Assembly: GCA_029547805.1 (NCBI GenBank)
Contig: JAKPOP010000003.1
Location: forward strand, 186,001-250,000
Direction: 5' to 3'
Length of the DNA stretch: 64,000 nt
Origin: Deltaproteobacteria bacterium
Lineage (GTDB): Bacteria; Myxococcota_A; UBA9042; DTJE01
This document shows positions 27,025 to 38,798 of this stretch, in pieces (the first letter of the stretch is position 1; every line of letters starts with the position of its first letter). A program made the position numbers and the translations under genes. Under the pieces are notes generated by a model. That model worked only from the letters and a program-made list of their open reading frames with translations, was not told where the DNA came from and made no database searches.

Positions 27025-28281
27025 ATGGTCATCCCCCGACTGGCGGTCTCGTGGTCGATCCTGCTGCTCCTGCCGGCACCGGTGCTCTCCCAGGCCCCTG
27101 CGTGCAGGCAGCGATCCATCGCCCTCGTCTTCAATGGAGAGGACTCGGCCGCCTTGACCGAGATCCGCCACGAGGTCGAGGATCAGGTCGCCCGAAACGC
27201 CTGCTACCGGATGATCGACTCGGTCCTGCTGCTGGAGGCCGGCGTCTCTCCGGCCCAGACCTTGATGCAACAGGGCCTGGACGCCCTGGACCGGGGGCTC
27301 GGAGAAGTGGAGGAGATGCGCCTGGAGAAGGCTGCCCCGATTCTCCGGGAGGCCGTCGAGTCCCTGGGGCGGTCGTTTGCCCTGCTGGCCCATCCGCGTC
27401 CGCTGGTCCAGGCGCTGCTGGCCCTGGGAGGAGTGCTGGCGGCCACCGGAGACCCCAGGGGCGCCCGGGAGGCCCTGATCGGCGCCTTCCATCTGGACCC
27501 CGAGGCCCGGGTCGAGGACGTTCTGGTCCTGCCGGAGGCCCTGGAGGCCCAGGAGGTCGCCCGGCGCGTGCTGGCGGCCGGTCGTACCGGCAGCCTGCTC
27601 GTGGACAGCAACCCTCCCGGAGCGGAGGTCTGGATCGACGGGACGTACCGGGGTCCCGCTCCCTGGGACGAACCCACCATCGGGACGGGCCTCCACGTCG
27701 TGAGCCTCCGCCTTCCCGGCTGGGAGCGGAAGAGCCTTCTGGTTCGGGTCCCGGACCAGGGGTCCTCCTCGGTGACGGGGGCCGATGCCCGCCTGACCCC
27801 GGCACGACGGCGCCCCTTGATGGAAAGCGCAAAGGCCAAACTGGCACGGTCCGGTCCCGAACGGGACCCCACCGGGGGCATCGAGGACCTGAAGGCCCTC
27901 TTCCTGACGGACCTCCTGCTCGTGGTGGACCTGACGCCCGAAGGGACCCACGCCTCCCTCTGGGACCTCCAGACCATGGACCGGGTCTGGAAGGACTTCG
28001 AGGCCCAGGCCCTTTCGGGCGACTCCGTGAGCCGGGGGGCCATCGTGGCGCTGGTGATGTCGGCCTTTCGGACGGATCAGGCCCGCTTCCAGGTGGCCGA
28101 GAATGCGGCCATCGCCCCGAAGCGGAAGGCCGGCATCGTGAACCGCTGGTGGTTCTGGACGGCCATCGGCGTCGTGGCGGCCGGGGCCGTCACTGCCGGG
28201 GTCCTCCTGGGACGGCCCGGGTCATCCCATCCCGACGGCCTCTCCCGGGACGGGTCCGGTTCCGTGATCATCCGCTTCTAG
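27025..28281 (+). CDS. PEGA-domain membrane-anchored protein
   Basis: A 418-residue exported protein with a signal peptide (SILLLLPAPVLSQA). Residues about 25-185 are helical and may contain TPR-like pairs. A PEGA domain follows (SLLVDSNPPGAEVWIDGTYRG, about residues 190-215), the small beta-domain common on myxobacterial surface proteins. Near the C-terminus a helix, WWFWTAIGVVAAGAVTAGVLL, gives a membrane anchor, with a short tail ending SVIIRF. This layout is common in gene neighbourhoods with TPR proteins, as here (next gene 20 nt downstream). It probably takes part in envelope assembly or stress sensing, though no specific role is known. Confidence 0.82.
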   Translation: MVIPRLAVSWSILLLLPAPVLSQAPACRQRSIALVFNGEDSAALTEIRHEVEDQVARNACYRMIDSVLLLEAGVSPAQTLMQQGLDALDRGLGEVEEMRLEKAAPILREAVESLGRSFALLAHPRPLVQALLALGGVLAATGDPRGAREALIGAFHLDPEARVEDVLVLPEALEAQEVARRVLAAGRTGSLLVDSNPPGAEVWIDGTYRGPAPWDEPTIGTGLHVVSLRLPGWERKSLLVRVPDQGSSSVTGADARLTPARRRPLMESAKAKLARSGPERDPTGGIEDLKALFLTDLLLVVDLTPEGTHASLWDLQTMDRVWKDFEAQALSGDSVSRGAIVALVMSAFRTDQARFQVAENAAIAPKRKAGIVNRWWFWTAIGVVAAGAVTAGVLLGRPGSSHPDGLSRDGSGSVIIRF

Positions 28282-28301
28282 CGGTGCAGAAGGGGAAGCC
28301 C

Positions 28302-29213
28302 ATGGGGAAGTTCGCGATCTGGATCCTGCCCGGGATGCTGACACTGGGCCTTGCCGGGGGCGTCGCCTTTGGCCAGGCCCCGGCCAACGAGGACCCGACT
28401 CCCGCGACCGACTGGTTCCGCCTGGGAGCCGCCGAACTGGCCGCCGGCTCGGTGGATCGGGCCATCGAGGCCTACCAGAAGGGGGTCGCGGCCCGGCCGG
28501 AGGTCCGGGAGGGCTGGTACAACCTCGGAATCGCCTACGGGCGCAAGCGGGCCCTGACCAAGGAGGCAGAGGCCTACCAGAAGGCCCTGGAGATCGACCC
28601 CGACTACGGCAACGCCTGGTTGAACCTGGGTCTGTGCCATCTGGAATCGGGGCAGTACGACAAGGCGGTCGAGGCCCTGGAGCGGCTGGTGGCACTGGAG
28701 CCTCAGGCCCAGGACGGCTGGCTGGCCCTGGGCTCCGCCCAGATGGCCCGTGGGGAGTTCCAGAAGGCCGCCGAGGCCTTCCAGCGCGCCGCCACGAACG
28801 ACCCGAAGGCCGCCGATCCCTGGATTCACCTGGGCCTGCTGCGGATGCGCCAGGCCGAGAAGGCCTCCCGGACCGCGGACAAGGACCCGCTGTTGGAGGA
28901 GGCCCTCGGATTCTTCCAGGAGGCCCTGAACCGCGACGGGACCAGGGCTGTCGCGTGGTACAACCAGGGTGTGGTTCTCCATCGCCTTGGGCGATGGGAC
29001 GAGGAGATCCAGGCCTACCAGAAGGCCCTGGAACAACAACCCGACCACGCGGCGAGCCTCTTCAACCTGGCCACGGCCTACTCCACCCGGAATCGCCGGG
29101 AAGAAGCGATCCAGACCTGGAGGCGCTACCTCGAGGTCGCTCAGAAGGACCCTGGGGAGAAGTCCTTCCTGGAGGCCGCCCGCAAGGAGATCCGGCGCCT
29201 GGGAGGCGAGTAG
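28302..29213 (+). CDS. exported tetratricopeptide-repeat protein
   Basis: A 303-residue protein with a signal peptide (LPGMLTLGLAGGVAFGQA). Six or seven TPR units fill the rest, with clear copies such as AIEAYQKGVAARPEVREGWY, AEAYQKALEIDPDYGNAW and IQAYQKALEQQPDHAA. It would act in the periplasm as a protein-protein adaptor. It follows the PEGA-domain gene by 20 nt and probably shares its transcript. No enzyme domain is attached. Confidence 0.88.
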   Translation: MGKFAIWILPGMLTLGLAGGVAFGQAPANEDPTPATDWFRLGAAELAAGSVDRAIEAYQKGVAARPEVREGWYNLGIAYGRKRALTKEAEAYQKALEIDPDYGNAWLNLGLCHLESGQYDKAVEALERLVALEPQAQDGWLALGSAQMARGEFQKAAEAFQRAATNDPKAADPWIHLGLLRMRQAEKASRTADKDPLLEEALGFFQEALNRDGTRAVAWYNQGVVLHRLGRWDEEIQAYQKALEQQPDHAASLFNLATAYSTRNRREEAIQTWRRYLEVAQKDPGEKSFLEAARKEIRRLGGE

Positions 29214-29389
29214 TCTCCAACACGAAAACGCCTGGAAACCGGTTGTCCCTCTCCCTGCGACGATTCCGCGGTCCCGATCCGGGATTCCCGGGCCGGTTGG
29301 ACCTCCGTCGGGTCCCGCCCCTCCCGCAGCCCCTTGACCCCGGCGCCTACATGCACAAAGTGTGCCTGGTCTGACAAGAGGAAGTCGGC

Positions 29390-31978
<2,589 letters not shown>

Positions 31979-31991
31979 CCCCGGTTCCCGG

Positions 31992-33197
31992 TCAGGATCG
32001 CCGGGTCCTCCAGGCGGCGACCGCCTCCACCAGCAGGTCCATCGCCCGGCGGAGGTCCTCTTCCCGGAGCACGTAGGCGATGCGCACCTCCTCGACCCCC
32101 TGCCCCGCGGTGGCATAGAAGCCGTTGCCAGGGGCCACCATCACCGTCTCGCCGTCCCGTTGGAACTCCCGGAGCAACCACGAGGCAAAGGCATCGCCGT
32201 CCCCGATGGGAAGTCGCGGCTGGACGTAGAAGGCCCCCTCGGGGACGTGGCAGCAGGCGTCGGGAATGCGGCGCAGGCCCTCCATCACGACGTCCCGGCG
32301 CCGACGGTACTCGGCGATCATCGGCGGGACCACCTGCCGCACCAGCCGGTACCCCTCGGCGGCGGCGTACTGTTCCAGGGTCGGAGGGCACAACCGGGCC
32401 TGTCCGAACCGCAATGCCGCATCCAGGATCGCCTCGTTGCGGGTCACCAGGAAGCCGATGCGGGCCCCGCAGGCGGAAAAGCGCTTGCTGATGCTGTCGA
32501 TCAGGATCGCCCGGTCCAGTGCCCCCAGTCGTGCCGCCGCCTCCAGGACCCCCGTGGGCTCCTGTCCGTCGTAGCAGAACTCCCGGTAGGCCTCGTCCCC
32601 GATCACGAAGAGGTCCCGCTCGAGGGCCAGAGAGACCAGGACATCCACCTCGTCCCGGCGCAGCACCGCTCCGGTGGGATTCCCGGGGGAGGACCAGAGA
32701 ATGGCCCGGGTCCGGGGAGTCAACAGGGCCTCGATGGTCTCCCGGGGGGGCAGGTGGAAACCGTCCTCCACGCGGGTGCGAACCGGTACCAGTCGGACCC
32801 CCAGGATCCGGGCGAATCCGGCGTAGTTGGTGTAGAAGGGCTCGAAGACCACCACCTCGTCGCCGGGGTCGCAGACCGCCGCCAGGGCGAACAGGATCGC
32901 CTCGCTGCCTCCCACCGTGACGAGCACGTGGCGTTCCTCGACGGGCATCCCCAGGTCCTGGAGATAGCGGGCCATGGCCTGTCGGGCCACCGGGAGGCCT
33001 GCCGAGGGGCCATAGGGCAGCACGGGGTCCGGAAAGTGGCGCATGGCCTCCAGCATGGCCGGAGGCGTGGGGATGTCCGGCTGGCCGATGTTCAGATGGA
33101 AGACCCGGATGCCCCGGGCCTTGGCCTGGTCCGCCAGGGGGGTCAGGCGGCGAATGGGCGAGGCCGGCATCTCCAGGGCGCGCTGCGAAACCGTCAT
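31992..33197 (-). CDS. pyridoxal-phosphate aminotransferase (class I/II)
   Basis: A 401-residue aminotransferase of fold type I. The cofactor Lys lies in SISKRFSACGARIGF. Other landmarks are the N-terminal LNIGQPDIPTPP, VGGSEAILFAL, SPGNPTGAVL (binding Asn) and GDEAYREFCYDG (Asp and Tyr). It belongs with aspartate or aromatic aminotransferase-like proteins; the amino donor cannot be told from sequence alone. It has its own promoter just upstream and lies convergent to clpB with 13 nt between the stops. Confidence 0.92.
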   Translation of the reverse strand: MTVSQRALEMPASPIRRLTPLADQAKARGIRVFHLNIGQPDIPTPPAMLEAMRHFPDPVLPYGPSAGLPVARQAMARYLQDLGMPVEERHVLVTVGGSEAILFALAAVCDPGDEVVVFEPFYTNYAGFARILGVRLVPVRTRVEDGFHLPPRETIEALLTPRTRAILWSSPGNPTGAVLRRDEVDVLVSLALERDLFVIGDEAYREFCYDGQEPTGVLEAAARLGALDRAILIDSISKRFSACGARIGFLVTRNEAILDAALRFGQARLCPPTLEQYAAAEGYRLVRQVVPPMIAEYRRRRDVVMEGLRRIPDACCHVPEGAFYVQPRLPIGDGDAFASWLLREFQRDGETVMVAPGNGFYATAGQGVEEVRIAYVLREEDLRRAMDLLVEAVAAWRTRRS

Positions 33198-33227
33198 GGG
33201 ACAGGATCCTCCGAACGGGCCGGGGCG

Positions 33228-33257
33228 ACTCTATTCCCGGCGACGTTGCAAGTGCAA
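33228..33257 (-). promoter_or_regulatory. promoter for the aminotransferase
   Basis: On the minus strand: TTGCAC, 18 nt, TAGAGT. The leader is about 25 nt and holds the GGAGGAT ribosome site. Confidence 0.45.
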
Positions 33258-33260
33258 GAG

Positions 33261-33286
33261 CCCTCCCGCTTCCATTCCTGGGAGGG
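33261..33286 (-). terminator. inverted repeat after murJ
   Basis: CCCTCCC at 33261-33267 and GGGAGGG at 33280-33286 form a 7-bp perfect stem with a 12-nt loop, about 40 nt past the murJ stop. There is no T-run, so factor-independent termination is uncertain. Confidence 0.35.
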
Positions 33287-33325
33287 ACATTCGCATGCCG
33301 GATCCCGGGGCCCTGTCCCCAGGAC

Positions 33326-34951
33326 CTACGAGTGGGACTGCCCACGGTGGAAGCGACGCCGGAGGATGCCCAGGAACTCCTCCAGCTCGGGACTCCCGAG
33401 GCCCCGGGCCACGAGTCCGTAAAGCCCGATGGCGAGGAGGATCACCGGGATGAGCCGGACGGCCAGGGCCGCCCCCCGGACTCCGTCCAGGAAGCCCGCA
33501 GCGGCAATCCCCCAGACGACCACGCCCATGGCCACCGTGGCGACGGAGGTCCGCCCCAGGCTGGCCAGGATCGCCCGGATTCCCATCCGTCCGATCCGGA
33601 CCCGCAACAGCCACCACAGCATGAGGACGTTGAGCGCCGCCGCCAGGGAACCCGCCAGGGCGATCCCCCCCTGCCGGAGCGGTCCCGAGAGAAGAAGGCA
33701 CAACAGCCCGTGGACCAGCATCACAATGGCCGCGACCCACGTCGGCGTCCGGAGGTCGTGCATCGCGTAGAAGACCTGAACCACGTTTCGCTGCAGCGCC
33801 ACGAAGAAGATCCCCGCCGCGTGAAACTGCAGGGCGAAGACGGTCATCCCCGTCGAGGCATCGTCGAACCTCCCGTACTGGAACAGGACCCGGACGATGG
33901 GAGTCCCGAGCAGGATCAGGCCCACCGTGGCCGGAAACGTCACGAAGGCCAGCAGGTTCACCGAGAAGCCGAAGGTCTCCTTCACCTCGGACCACTGCTG
34001 CCGGTGCACCTGCTCCGACAGCGTCGGAAGCAGCACCGTGGCCACCGACACTGCGAAGACGCCCAGGACCAGTTCCTGGAGCCGAAGGGAGTATTGGAGG
34101 GAGGCCACCGATCCCGGGTCCAGGTGGGCCGCGATGACCTGGGAGATCGTCACGTTGATCTGGTAGATGCCTGCCGAGAAGACCCCGGGGAGGAGGATGC
34201 GGCCCACCTGCCACACCGCCGGGTCCCGAACCCCCGACAGCGTGGGACGAAAGGTGATGCCCTGGCGCCGGAGGAAGGGGATCTGGAAGGCCAGTTGCAG
34301 CACGCCCCCGGCCAGGAATCCCACCGCCAGGGCCCAGGCGGGGTTCGGAAACCAGTCATGGAAGAAGACCACGCCGGCGATGCTTGCCCCGGACAGCAGC
34401 ACCGGGGAGAAGGCCGAGGGTCCGAAGACGTGGAAGGAGTTCAGCGTCGCCTGGATGATCGCCGCCACGGACACCAGGAAGAGATAGGGGAACATCACCC
34501 GGGTCAGGCCGATGGTCAGTTCGACCTTTCCGGGGACCTCGTGGAAGCGCCCGGCGAACAGGACGTCCACCAGGGGTCCCGCGGCCAGGATGCCCAGCAT
34601 CGTGACCCCGACCATCAGGACCACGAACAGGGTCATGAAGCCCCGGTAGAACTGCTGGAGTCTCTGGGGATCCGCGTCGGCCCGGAGCCCGGTGAAGACC
34701 GGGACGAAGGCGGCGGTCATGGCCCCCTCGGCGAAGAGCCGACGCAGCATGTTGGGAATCGTGGCGGCGATCCCGAAGGCATCGGATTCCATTCCGGTGC
34801 CCAGGTAGTAGCCCCGGACCTGCTCCCGGAGCAACCCCACGACCCGCGAGAGAACCGTGAGGCCGCTGGTGACCAGCGTGGACCGCAACAGGGCTCGGTG
34901 CCTGCCCTGGGTCTCCGTGGACCTCGACGCCCCCCCTGCCTCCGCGGCCAC
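33326..34951 (-). CDS. murJ: lipid II flippase MurJ
   Basis: A protein of about 541 residues. No ATG lies in a sensible place; a GTG at 34951 with GGGGGT ahead of it gives the usual length, so this start is chosen over the long open frame to 35140. The sequence shows about 14 membrane helices and family landmarks such as TVLSRVVGLLREQVRGYYLG, IPNMLRRLFAEGAMTAAFVP and VQVFYAMHDLRTP. MurJ flips the lipid-linked peptidoglycan precursor across the inner membrane. It is the last gene of the run kamA, CBM9 lipoprotein, mazG, murJ. Confidence 0.93.
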   Translation of the reverse strand: MAAEAGGASRSTETQGRHRALLRSTLVTSGLTVLSRVVGLLREQVRGYYLGTGMESDAFGIAATIPNMLRRLFAEGAMTAAFVPVFTGLRADADPQRLQQFYRGFMTLFVVLMVGVTMLGILAAGPLVDVLFAGRFHEVPGKVELTIGLTRVMFPYLFLVSVAAIIQATLNSFHVFGPSAFSPVLLSGASIAGVVFFHDWFPNPAWALAVGFLAGGVLQLAFQIPFLRRQGITFRPTLSGVRDPAVWQVGRILLPGVFSAGIYQINVTISQVIAAHLDPGSVASLQYSLRLQELVLGVFAVSVATVLLPTLSEQVHRQQWSEVKETFGFSVNLLAFVTFPATVGLILLGTPIVRVLFQYGRFDDASTGMTVFALQFHAAGIFFVALQRNVVQVFYAMHDLRTPTWVAAIVMLVHGLLCLLLSGPLRQGGIALAGSLAAALNVLMLWWLLRVRIGRMGIRAILASLGRTSVATVAMGVVVWGIAAAGFLDGVRGAALAVRLIPVILLAIGLYGLVARGLGSPELEEFLGILRRRFHRGQSHS

Positions 34952-35066
34952 CGAGCGACCCCCGGAACACCGACGGCGCAAGCATACCTTGGAAGACCGG
35001 AAGACGCCCAGTGGACGCGATGATGCGACACGTCGAGGCCGGGCCCGTTCGCGGCAACGGGGAGGA

Positions 35067-35894
35067 TCACTCGCGGGTCGGGGGCGGATCGGCAGGAAAG
35101 AGGGGAGCCTCCATTCGCTTCGCCTCCTCCCAGAGGGCATCGAGGGTCGCCAGGGGGGTTCCGGGGAGGGGCAGGCCCTGCTCGGCGGCCCGGGCCTCCA
35201 GGTACTCGAACCGCGTCTTGAACCGGGCGAGCATCGACCGCAGCGCGTCCTCGGGGTCGATGGAGCGCAGGCGGGCCAGGTTCACCACCGTGAACAACAG
35301 GTCGCCGATCTCCTGGCGGACGGCCTCCTGGGAGCCGCTTGCCAGGGCCTCCTTCAACTCGGCCACCTCCTCGTCCAGTTTCGCCACGGCTCCCGAGGGT
35401 TCGGGCCAGTCGAACCCGACACTGCGCACCTTCTCCCCAACCCGGAGGGCCATGAGCAGCGCCGGCAGGTTTCCCGGGACGCCCGCCAGCACCCCCTTCC
35501 CTTCCCTGCGCTTGCCCTTTTCCCACCGGTCCAGGGCCTCCTCGGCGTCCTGGGCCCGGCTCTCCTGCCCGAAGACGTGAGGATGGCGGGCCACCAGTTT
35601 CCGGACCGCTCCCCGGCAGACCTCCGCGATGTCGAAGGCGCCTCGCTCCTCCATGATCCGGGCCTGGAACAGGACCTGGAGCAGCAGGTCTCCCAGTTCC
35701 TCCCGGAGGTCGTCCGGGTCGTGCTTGTCGATGGCCTCGACGACCTCGTAGGCCTCCTCGATGACGTAGGTCTTGAGGGTCTCGAGGGTCTGGGCCCGGT
35801 CCCAGGGACATCCGTCGGGAGCCCGCAGCCGTTCCATGAGGTCCACGAAGGCCAGGAAGGCCTCCGCCCTCTCCCGTCGTCGCTCGGAATCCAT
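35067..35894 (-). CDS. mazG: nucleoside triphosphate pyrophosphohydrolase MazG
   Basis: A 275-residue protein with two MazG domains in tandem. The first has CPWDRAQTLETLKTYVIEE and EELGDLLLQVLFQARI; the second has QEIGDLLFTVVNLARL. Both keep the acidic helices that bind magnesium, so both may be active. MazG hydrolyses nucleoside triphosphates and helps limit (p)ppGpp or damaged nucleotides. The start at 35894 has GGGGAG ahead of it. It is 64 nt downstream of the CBM9 lipoprotein gene. Confidence 0.94.
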   Translation of the reverse strand: MDSERRRERAEAFLAFVDLMERLRAPDGCPWDRAQTLETLKTYVIEEAYEVVEAIDKHDPDDLREELGDLLLQVLFQARIMEERGAFDIAEVCRGAVRKLVARHPHVFGQESRAQDAEEALDRWEKGKRREGKGVLAGVPGNLPALLMALRVGEKVRSVGFDWPEPSGAVAKLDEEVAELKEALASGSQEAVRQEIGDLLFTVVNLARLRSIDPEDALRSMLARFKTRFEYLEARAAEQGLPLPGTPLATLDALWEEAKRMEAPLFPADPPPTRE

Positions 35895-35958
35895 CACGGG
35901 CTCCCCCTCGTTGGAGAAACGTCGCCCGGTCGACCGGCCGATCCCGTGGGGATTCGTC

Positions 35959-37374
35959 CTACTTCCTCGGAGCCGTCCCCTGGATCTGGTGCTGCAGCAC
36001 CCGGGCGGTTCCCGGCGAGACGGGCGCCGGCCTGGGGGCCTTGAGGGCCTCCAGAGACCCAGGCGCCACCTGGATCTGGGCCGGGGCCCGTCCGGCTCCG
36101 GGAGCCGCCTCCGAGGAGGACGCCTCCGCCGGGCCGGCCACCAGCCGTAGCACGCCGGCCTTCGACAGGTCGTGGAAGTCCCCCTCGGCAGGGGAGAAGG
36201 CCTGAGCCCCGGTGACCTTCCCATCCGTCGCCTGGATCCGGAAGAGGTTCAGGCGGACCTCGTCCCCGACCGCCGGAGCCTTCCCGAACTCCGGCAGGGA
36301 CGTCCAGGGAATCGCCATCTCGACGGTCCAGGGCATCCCCTTGTCCCGGGGCCCCTCGAGGGCCGCCGTCTTCATGCCGGGCACGTTGTGACTGCGGGCC
36401 TGGTGCCAGTCCGGCTGCCGCCGGGACTGGAACAGCGCGTCGAACACCACGTTGTTCGGGGAGACCTGGATCTCCAGGTAGTCCTTTCCGTCGGCCTTCG
36501 GGTCCAGATAGACCTCCACCACGTCGCCGTTCCACAGTTCGTCGTCCCGGTCGCGATAGGGACTCGAGATCTGGTCATCCTGGCAGTCGAATGCCAGATA
36601 GAGGGCCTGATCGTCCCAGAGGGCCTTCACCGCGGTCCCCTGTCCCGCCGGGGCCGGTCCACCGCCCGCGGCCTGCAGTTTCACCGGGATCGCCCGGGTC
36701 CAGGCCTCCTCGTCGAGCCGCCCGTCCACCGCGATCGCCCCTGCCGCCGGCAGCACCTGGAGGACCGCCGGAGCCCTGGGAGGCGCGTCCTTGCCCTCCA
36801 GCCGGAACTGGAGCACCCGGACCCGATCCTGGCCATCGTTCTGGACCTCCCCCTTGTTCGAGATCGGCATTCGGTCCCCACCGCCCCGGGCCTGGTAGAT
36901 CTCCTCGCTGAAGAGGCCTCCCCACAGAACGCCCTGGCCCGTCTTCGCCTCGGGGTCCAGCGTGACCTTCTGGATGTCCCGGATGACCTCCCCCGGCTTC
37001 CACTGGGAAACCGGGTACAACTCCTGGACCGGAACGTGATCCAGCACCATCCGCTTGCCCCCCGGGAGTTCCAGGTGTCCGAAGACCTTCCAGTCCCCCG
37101 GCGTGGCCTGGAGGCACTCCCAGTACCAGGTGATGGTCACCTCCGTGCCGGCCCGTGGGGTCTGCGGTTCCATGTCGGCCCCCAGGAGCCGAATCCGCCC
37201 ATCGAAGACCGCCCCGGACGGGAACTGGGGGGCCGGTTTCTCCTTCAGGATGTCCGCGGCGATCCGGGCCTGCTGGTCCTTCGTCAGGATCACCCGGACC
37301 GGTTTCCGGCAGGCCCCGACGAGGAGCAGCAATCCGATGGTCCACAACAGTGCGATGCGTCCCGCCTTCCTCAC
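35959..37374 (-). CDS. lipoprotein with CBM9-like sugar-binding domain
   Basis: A 471-residue lipoprotein starting at a GTG that overlaps the kamA stop (GTGA). The lipobox is LLVGAC (Cys22). The first 170 residues are a separate beta-rich domain with no recognised family. Residues about 210-390 match the carbohydrate-binding module 9 fold of surface proteins (AAGAIAVDGRLDEEAWTRA; LYLAFDCQDDQI; NGDVVEVYLDPK; TVEMAIPWTSL). A Pro/Ala-rich tail follows. CBM9-like domains bind sugars in xylanases but are widespread as stand-alone surface domains of unknown ligand. Confidence 0.82.
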   Translation of the reverse strand: MRKAGRIALLWTIGLLLLVGACRKPVRVILTKDQQARIAADILKEKPAPQFPSGAVFDGRIRLLGADMEPQTPRAGTEVTITWYWECLQATPGDWKVFGHLELPGGKRMVLDHVPVQELYPVSQWKPGEVIRDIQKVTLDPEAKTGQGVLWGGLFSEEIYQARGGGDRMPISNKGEVQNDGQDRVRVLQFRLEGKDAPPRAPAVLQVLPAAGAIAVDGRLDEEAWTRAIPVKLQAAGGGPAPAGQGTAVKALWDDQALYLAFDCQDDQISSPYRDRDDELWNGDVVEVYLDPKADGKDYLEIQVSPNNVVFDALFQSRRQPDWHQARSHNVPGMKTAALEGPRDKGMPWTVEMAIPWTSLPEFGKAPAVGDEVRLNLFRIQATDGKVTGAQAFSPAEGDFHDLSKAGVLRLVAGPAEASSSEAAPGAGRAPAQIQVAPGSLEALKAPRPAPVSPGTARVLQHQIQGTAPRK

Positions 37375-38546
37375 GGCTCACCTCCCGAGTGGGGGTCCTG
37401 GACCGGTTCATGGTAGGTGTGGAGCGTCCGGCGGAAGTTCCGGATCACGACCTTGGACTGGTCCCGCTCCACGATGTACTCCGGCAGCAGGGGCACCTTT
37501 CCGCCGCCCCCGGGGGCGTCGATCACGTACTGGGGCACCGCCAGTCCGCTGGTCCAGCCCCGAAGCCCCTCCATGATCTCCAGCCCCTGTTCGATCGTGG
37601 TCCGGAGATGGCTGTTTCCCCGGGTCATGTCGCACTGGAAGATGTAGTAGGGGCGCACGCGCATCATCAGGAGGCGCTGGTTCAGGTCCCGGACCGTCTG
37701 GACCGAGTCGTTGACCCCCTTCAGCAGCACCATCTGGTTCCCCAGGGGGATTCCCTGGTCCGCCAGCAGGGAACAGGCCCGGAAGGCCTCCCGGGTGCAC
37801 TCCTTCGGGTGGTTGAAGTGGGTGTTCACGAACAGGGGCGCGAAGGACCCCAGCATCCGGGCCGTCTCGGGGGTGATCCGGTGGGGCATCGTCACCGGCG
37901 TGCGGGTTCCGACCCGGAGGATCTCGACGTGGGAGATGCGCCGGAGTTCCCCCAGGAGCCCGGCCAGCCGGTCATCGCTCCACGTCAGGGGATCCCCGCC
38001 GGAGACAATCACGTCGCGGACCGCGGGCGTCCGGCGGATGTAGTCGATGCCCTGTCGAATCTGGTCCTCGTTGGCCGCCGTGGCAGGGTCCGCCACCTTC
38101 CGCTTCCGGGTGCAGTGCCGGCAGAACATGCCGCATTCCTGGGTGACGTAGAACAGCACCCGGTCGGGGTAGCGGTGGGTGATCCCGGGAACCGGCATGT
38201 CCCGTTCCTCGGCCAGGGGGTCCTCCATGTCCCAGGGGTCCACGTGCATCTCGGCCCGGCGGGGCGTGGCCTGGAGCCGCACCGGACACCCGGGGTCGTC
38301 GGGGTCCATGAGCGCGGCGTAGTAGGGGGTGATGCCGATCTTGAACAGGTCCCGGCCTTCCTCGGCCCCCAGGACCTCGTCCTCCGAGACCCGGATCACC
38401 CTCCGAAGCCCGTCCAGGTCCACCACGCGGTTGCGCATCTGCCATCGCCAATCGGTCCACTGTTCCTCGGGAACGTCCCTCCAGGGCCCCCGCGGCGCCG
38501 CCGGGAACCGTGCCAGGATGGACTCCGGCATCGCTCGAATGCTCAT
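37371..38546 (-). CDS. kamA: lysine 2,3-aminomutase
   Basis: A 391-residue radical SAM enzyme that converts L-lysine to L-beta-lysine. It holds the iron-sulfur motif CGMFCRHCTRK, the SAM segment SGGDPLTW and the cofactor Lys in APGGGGK. Both substrate-binding Asp of true lysine mutases are in place (QCDM and IDAPGG), which argues against the EF-P enzyme EpmB. The start at 38546 has GGAG 7 nt upstream. No ablB acetyltransferase is near, so the fate of beta-lysine (osmolyte, antibiotic part or catabolism) is open. Confidence 0.92.
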   Translation of the reverse strand: MSIRAMPESILARFPAAPRGPWRDVPEEQWTDWRWQMRNRVVDLDGLRRVIRVSEDEVLGAEEGRDLFKIGITPYYAALMDPDDPGCPVRLQATPRRAEMHVDPWDMEDPLAEERDMPVPGITHRYPDRVLFYVTQECGMFCRHCTRKRKVADPATAANEDQIRQGIDYIRRTPAVRDVIVSGGDPLTWSDDRLAGLLGELRRISHVEILRVGTRTPVTMPHRITPETARMLGSFAPLFVNTHFNHPKECTREAFRACSLLADQGIPLGNQMVLLKGVNDSVQTVRDLNQRLLMMRVRPYYIFQCDMTRGNSHLRTTIEQGLEIMEGLRGWTSGLAVPQYVIDAPGGGGKVPLLPEYIVERDQSKVVIRNFRRTLHTYHEPVQDPHSGGEP

Positions 38547-38607
38547 GTCGTGCTCCGTTACCCTGTTCGCCTCCACCGGGAAGGCCGACCCGCGACCGGC
38601 CGGCGGC

Positions 38608-38637
38608 AGTATAGAGCAGATCCCCGGATCGGCGCCA
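38608..38637 (-). promoter_or_regulatory. promoter for the kamA operon
   Basis: On the minus strand, TGGCGC, 18 nt, TATACT (five of six -10 matches, weak -35). The leader would be about 55 nt. The rest of the 252-nt gap to 38799 holds TTGACC at 38745-38750, a possible -35 for the PHA-system gene, without a convincing -10. Confidence 0.42.
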
Positions 38638-38798
38638 CCCCGGGAAGAACGTCCCTCCGGGCGAATGTCGGGGGGATGACGCCGCTTCCGGACCCTCGTC
38701 CCCAGGAAGGTCGTCCCCAGGGGCGTCCGAGTCCCGGGGCACCCTTGACCAGGAAGGCGCCAGGTGCGATCGTTCTGCTCCGGCATGGGAGGTTCCCG

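Noticed and set aside
29334-29362. TTGACC 50 nt before clpB as a promoter, and a heat-shock or CIRCE element
   Set aside because: No -10 box lies at 16-18 nt (AAAGTG is poor), and neither the sigma32 consensus nor the CIRCE inverted repeat is present.
38547-38798. Lysine riboswitch in the kamA leader
   Set aside because: The predicted leader is only about 55 nt and shows no multi-helix pattern.
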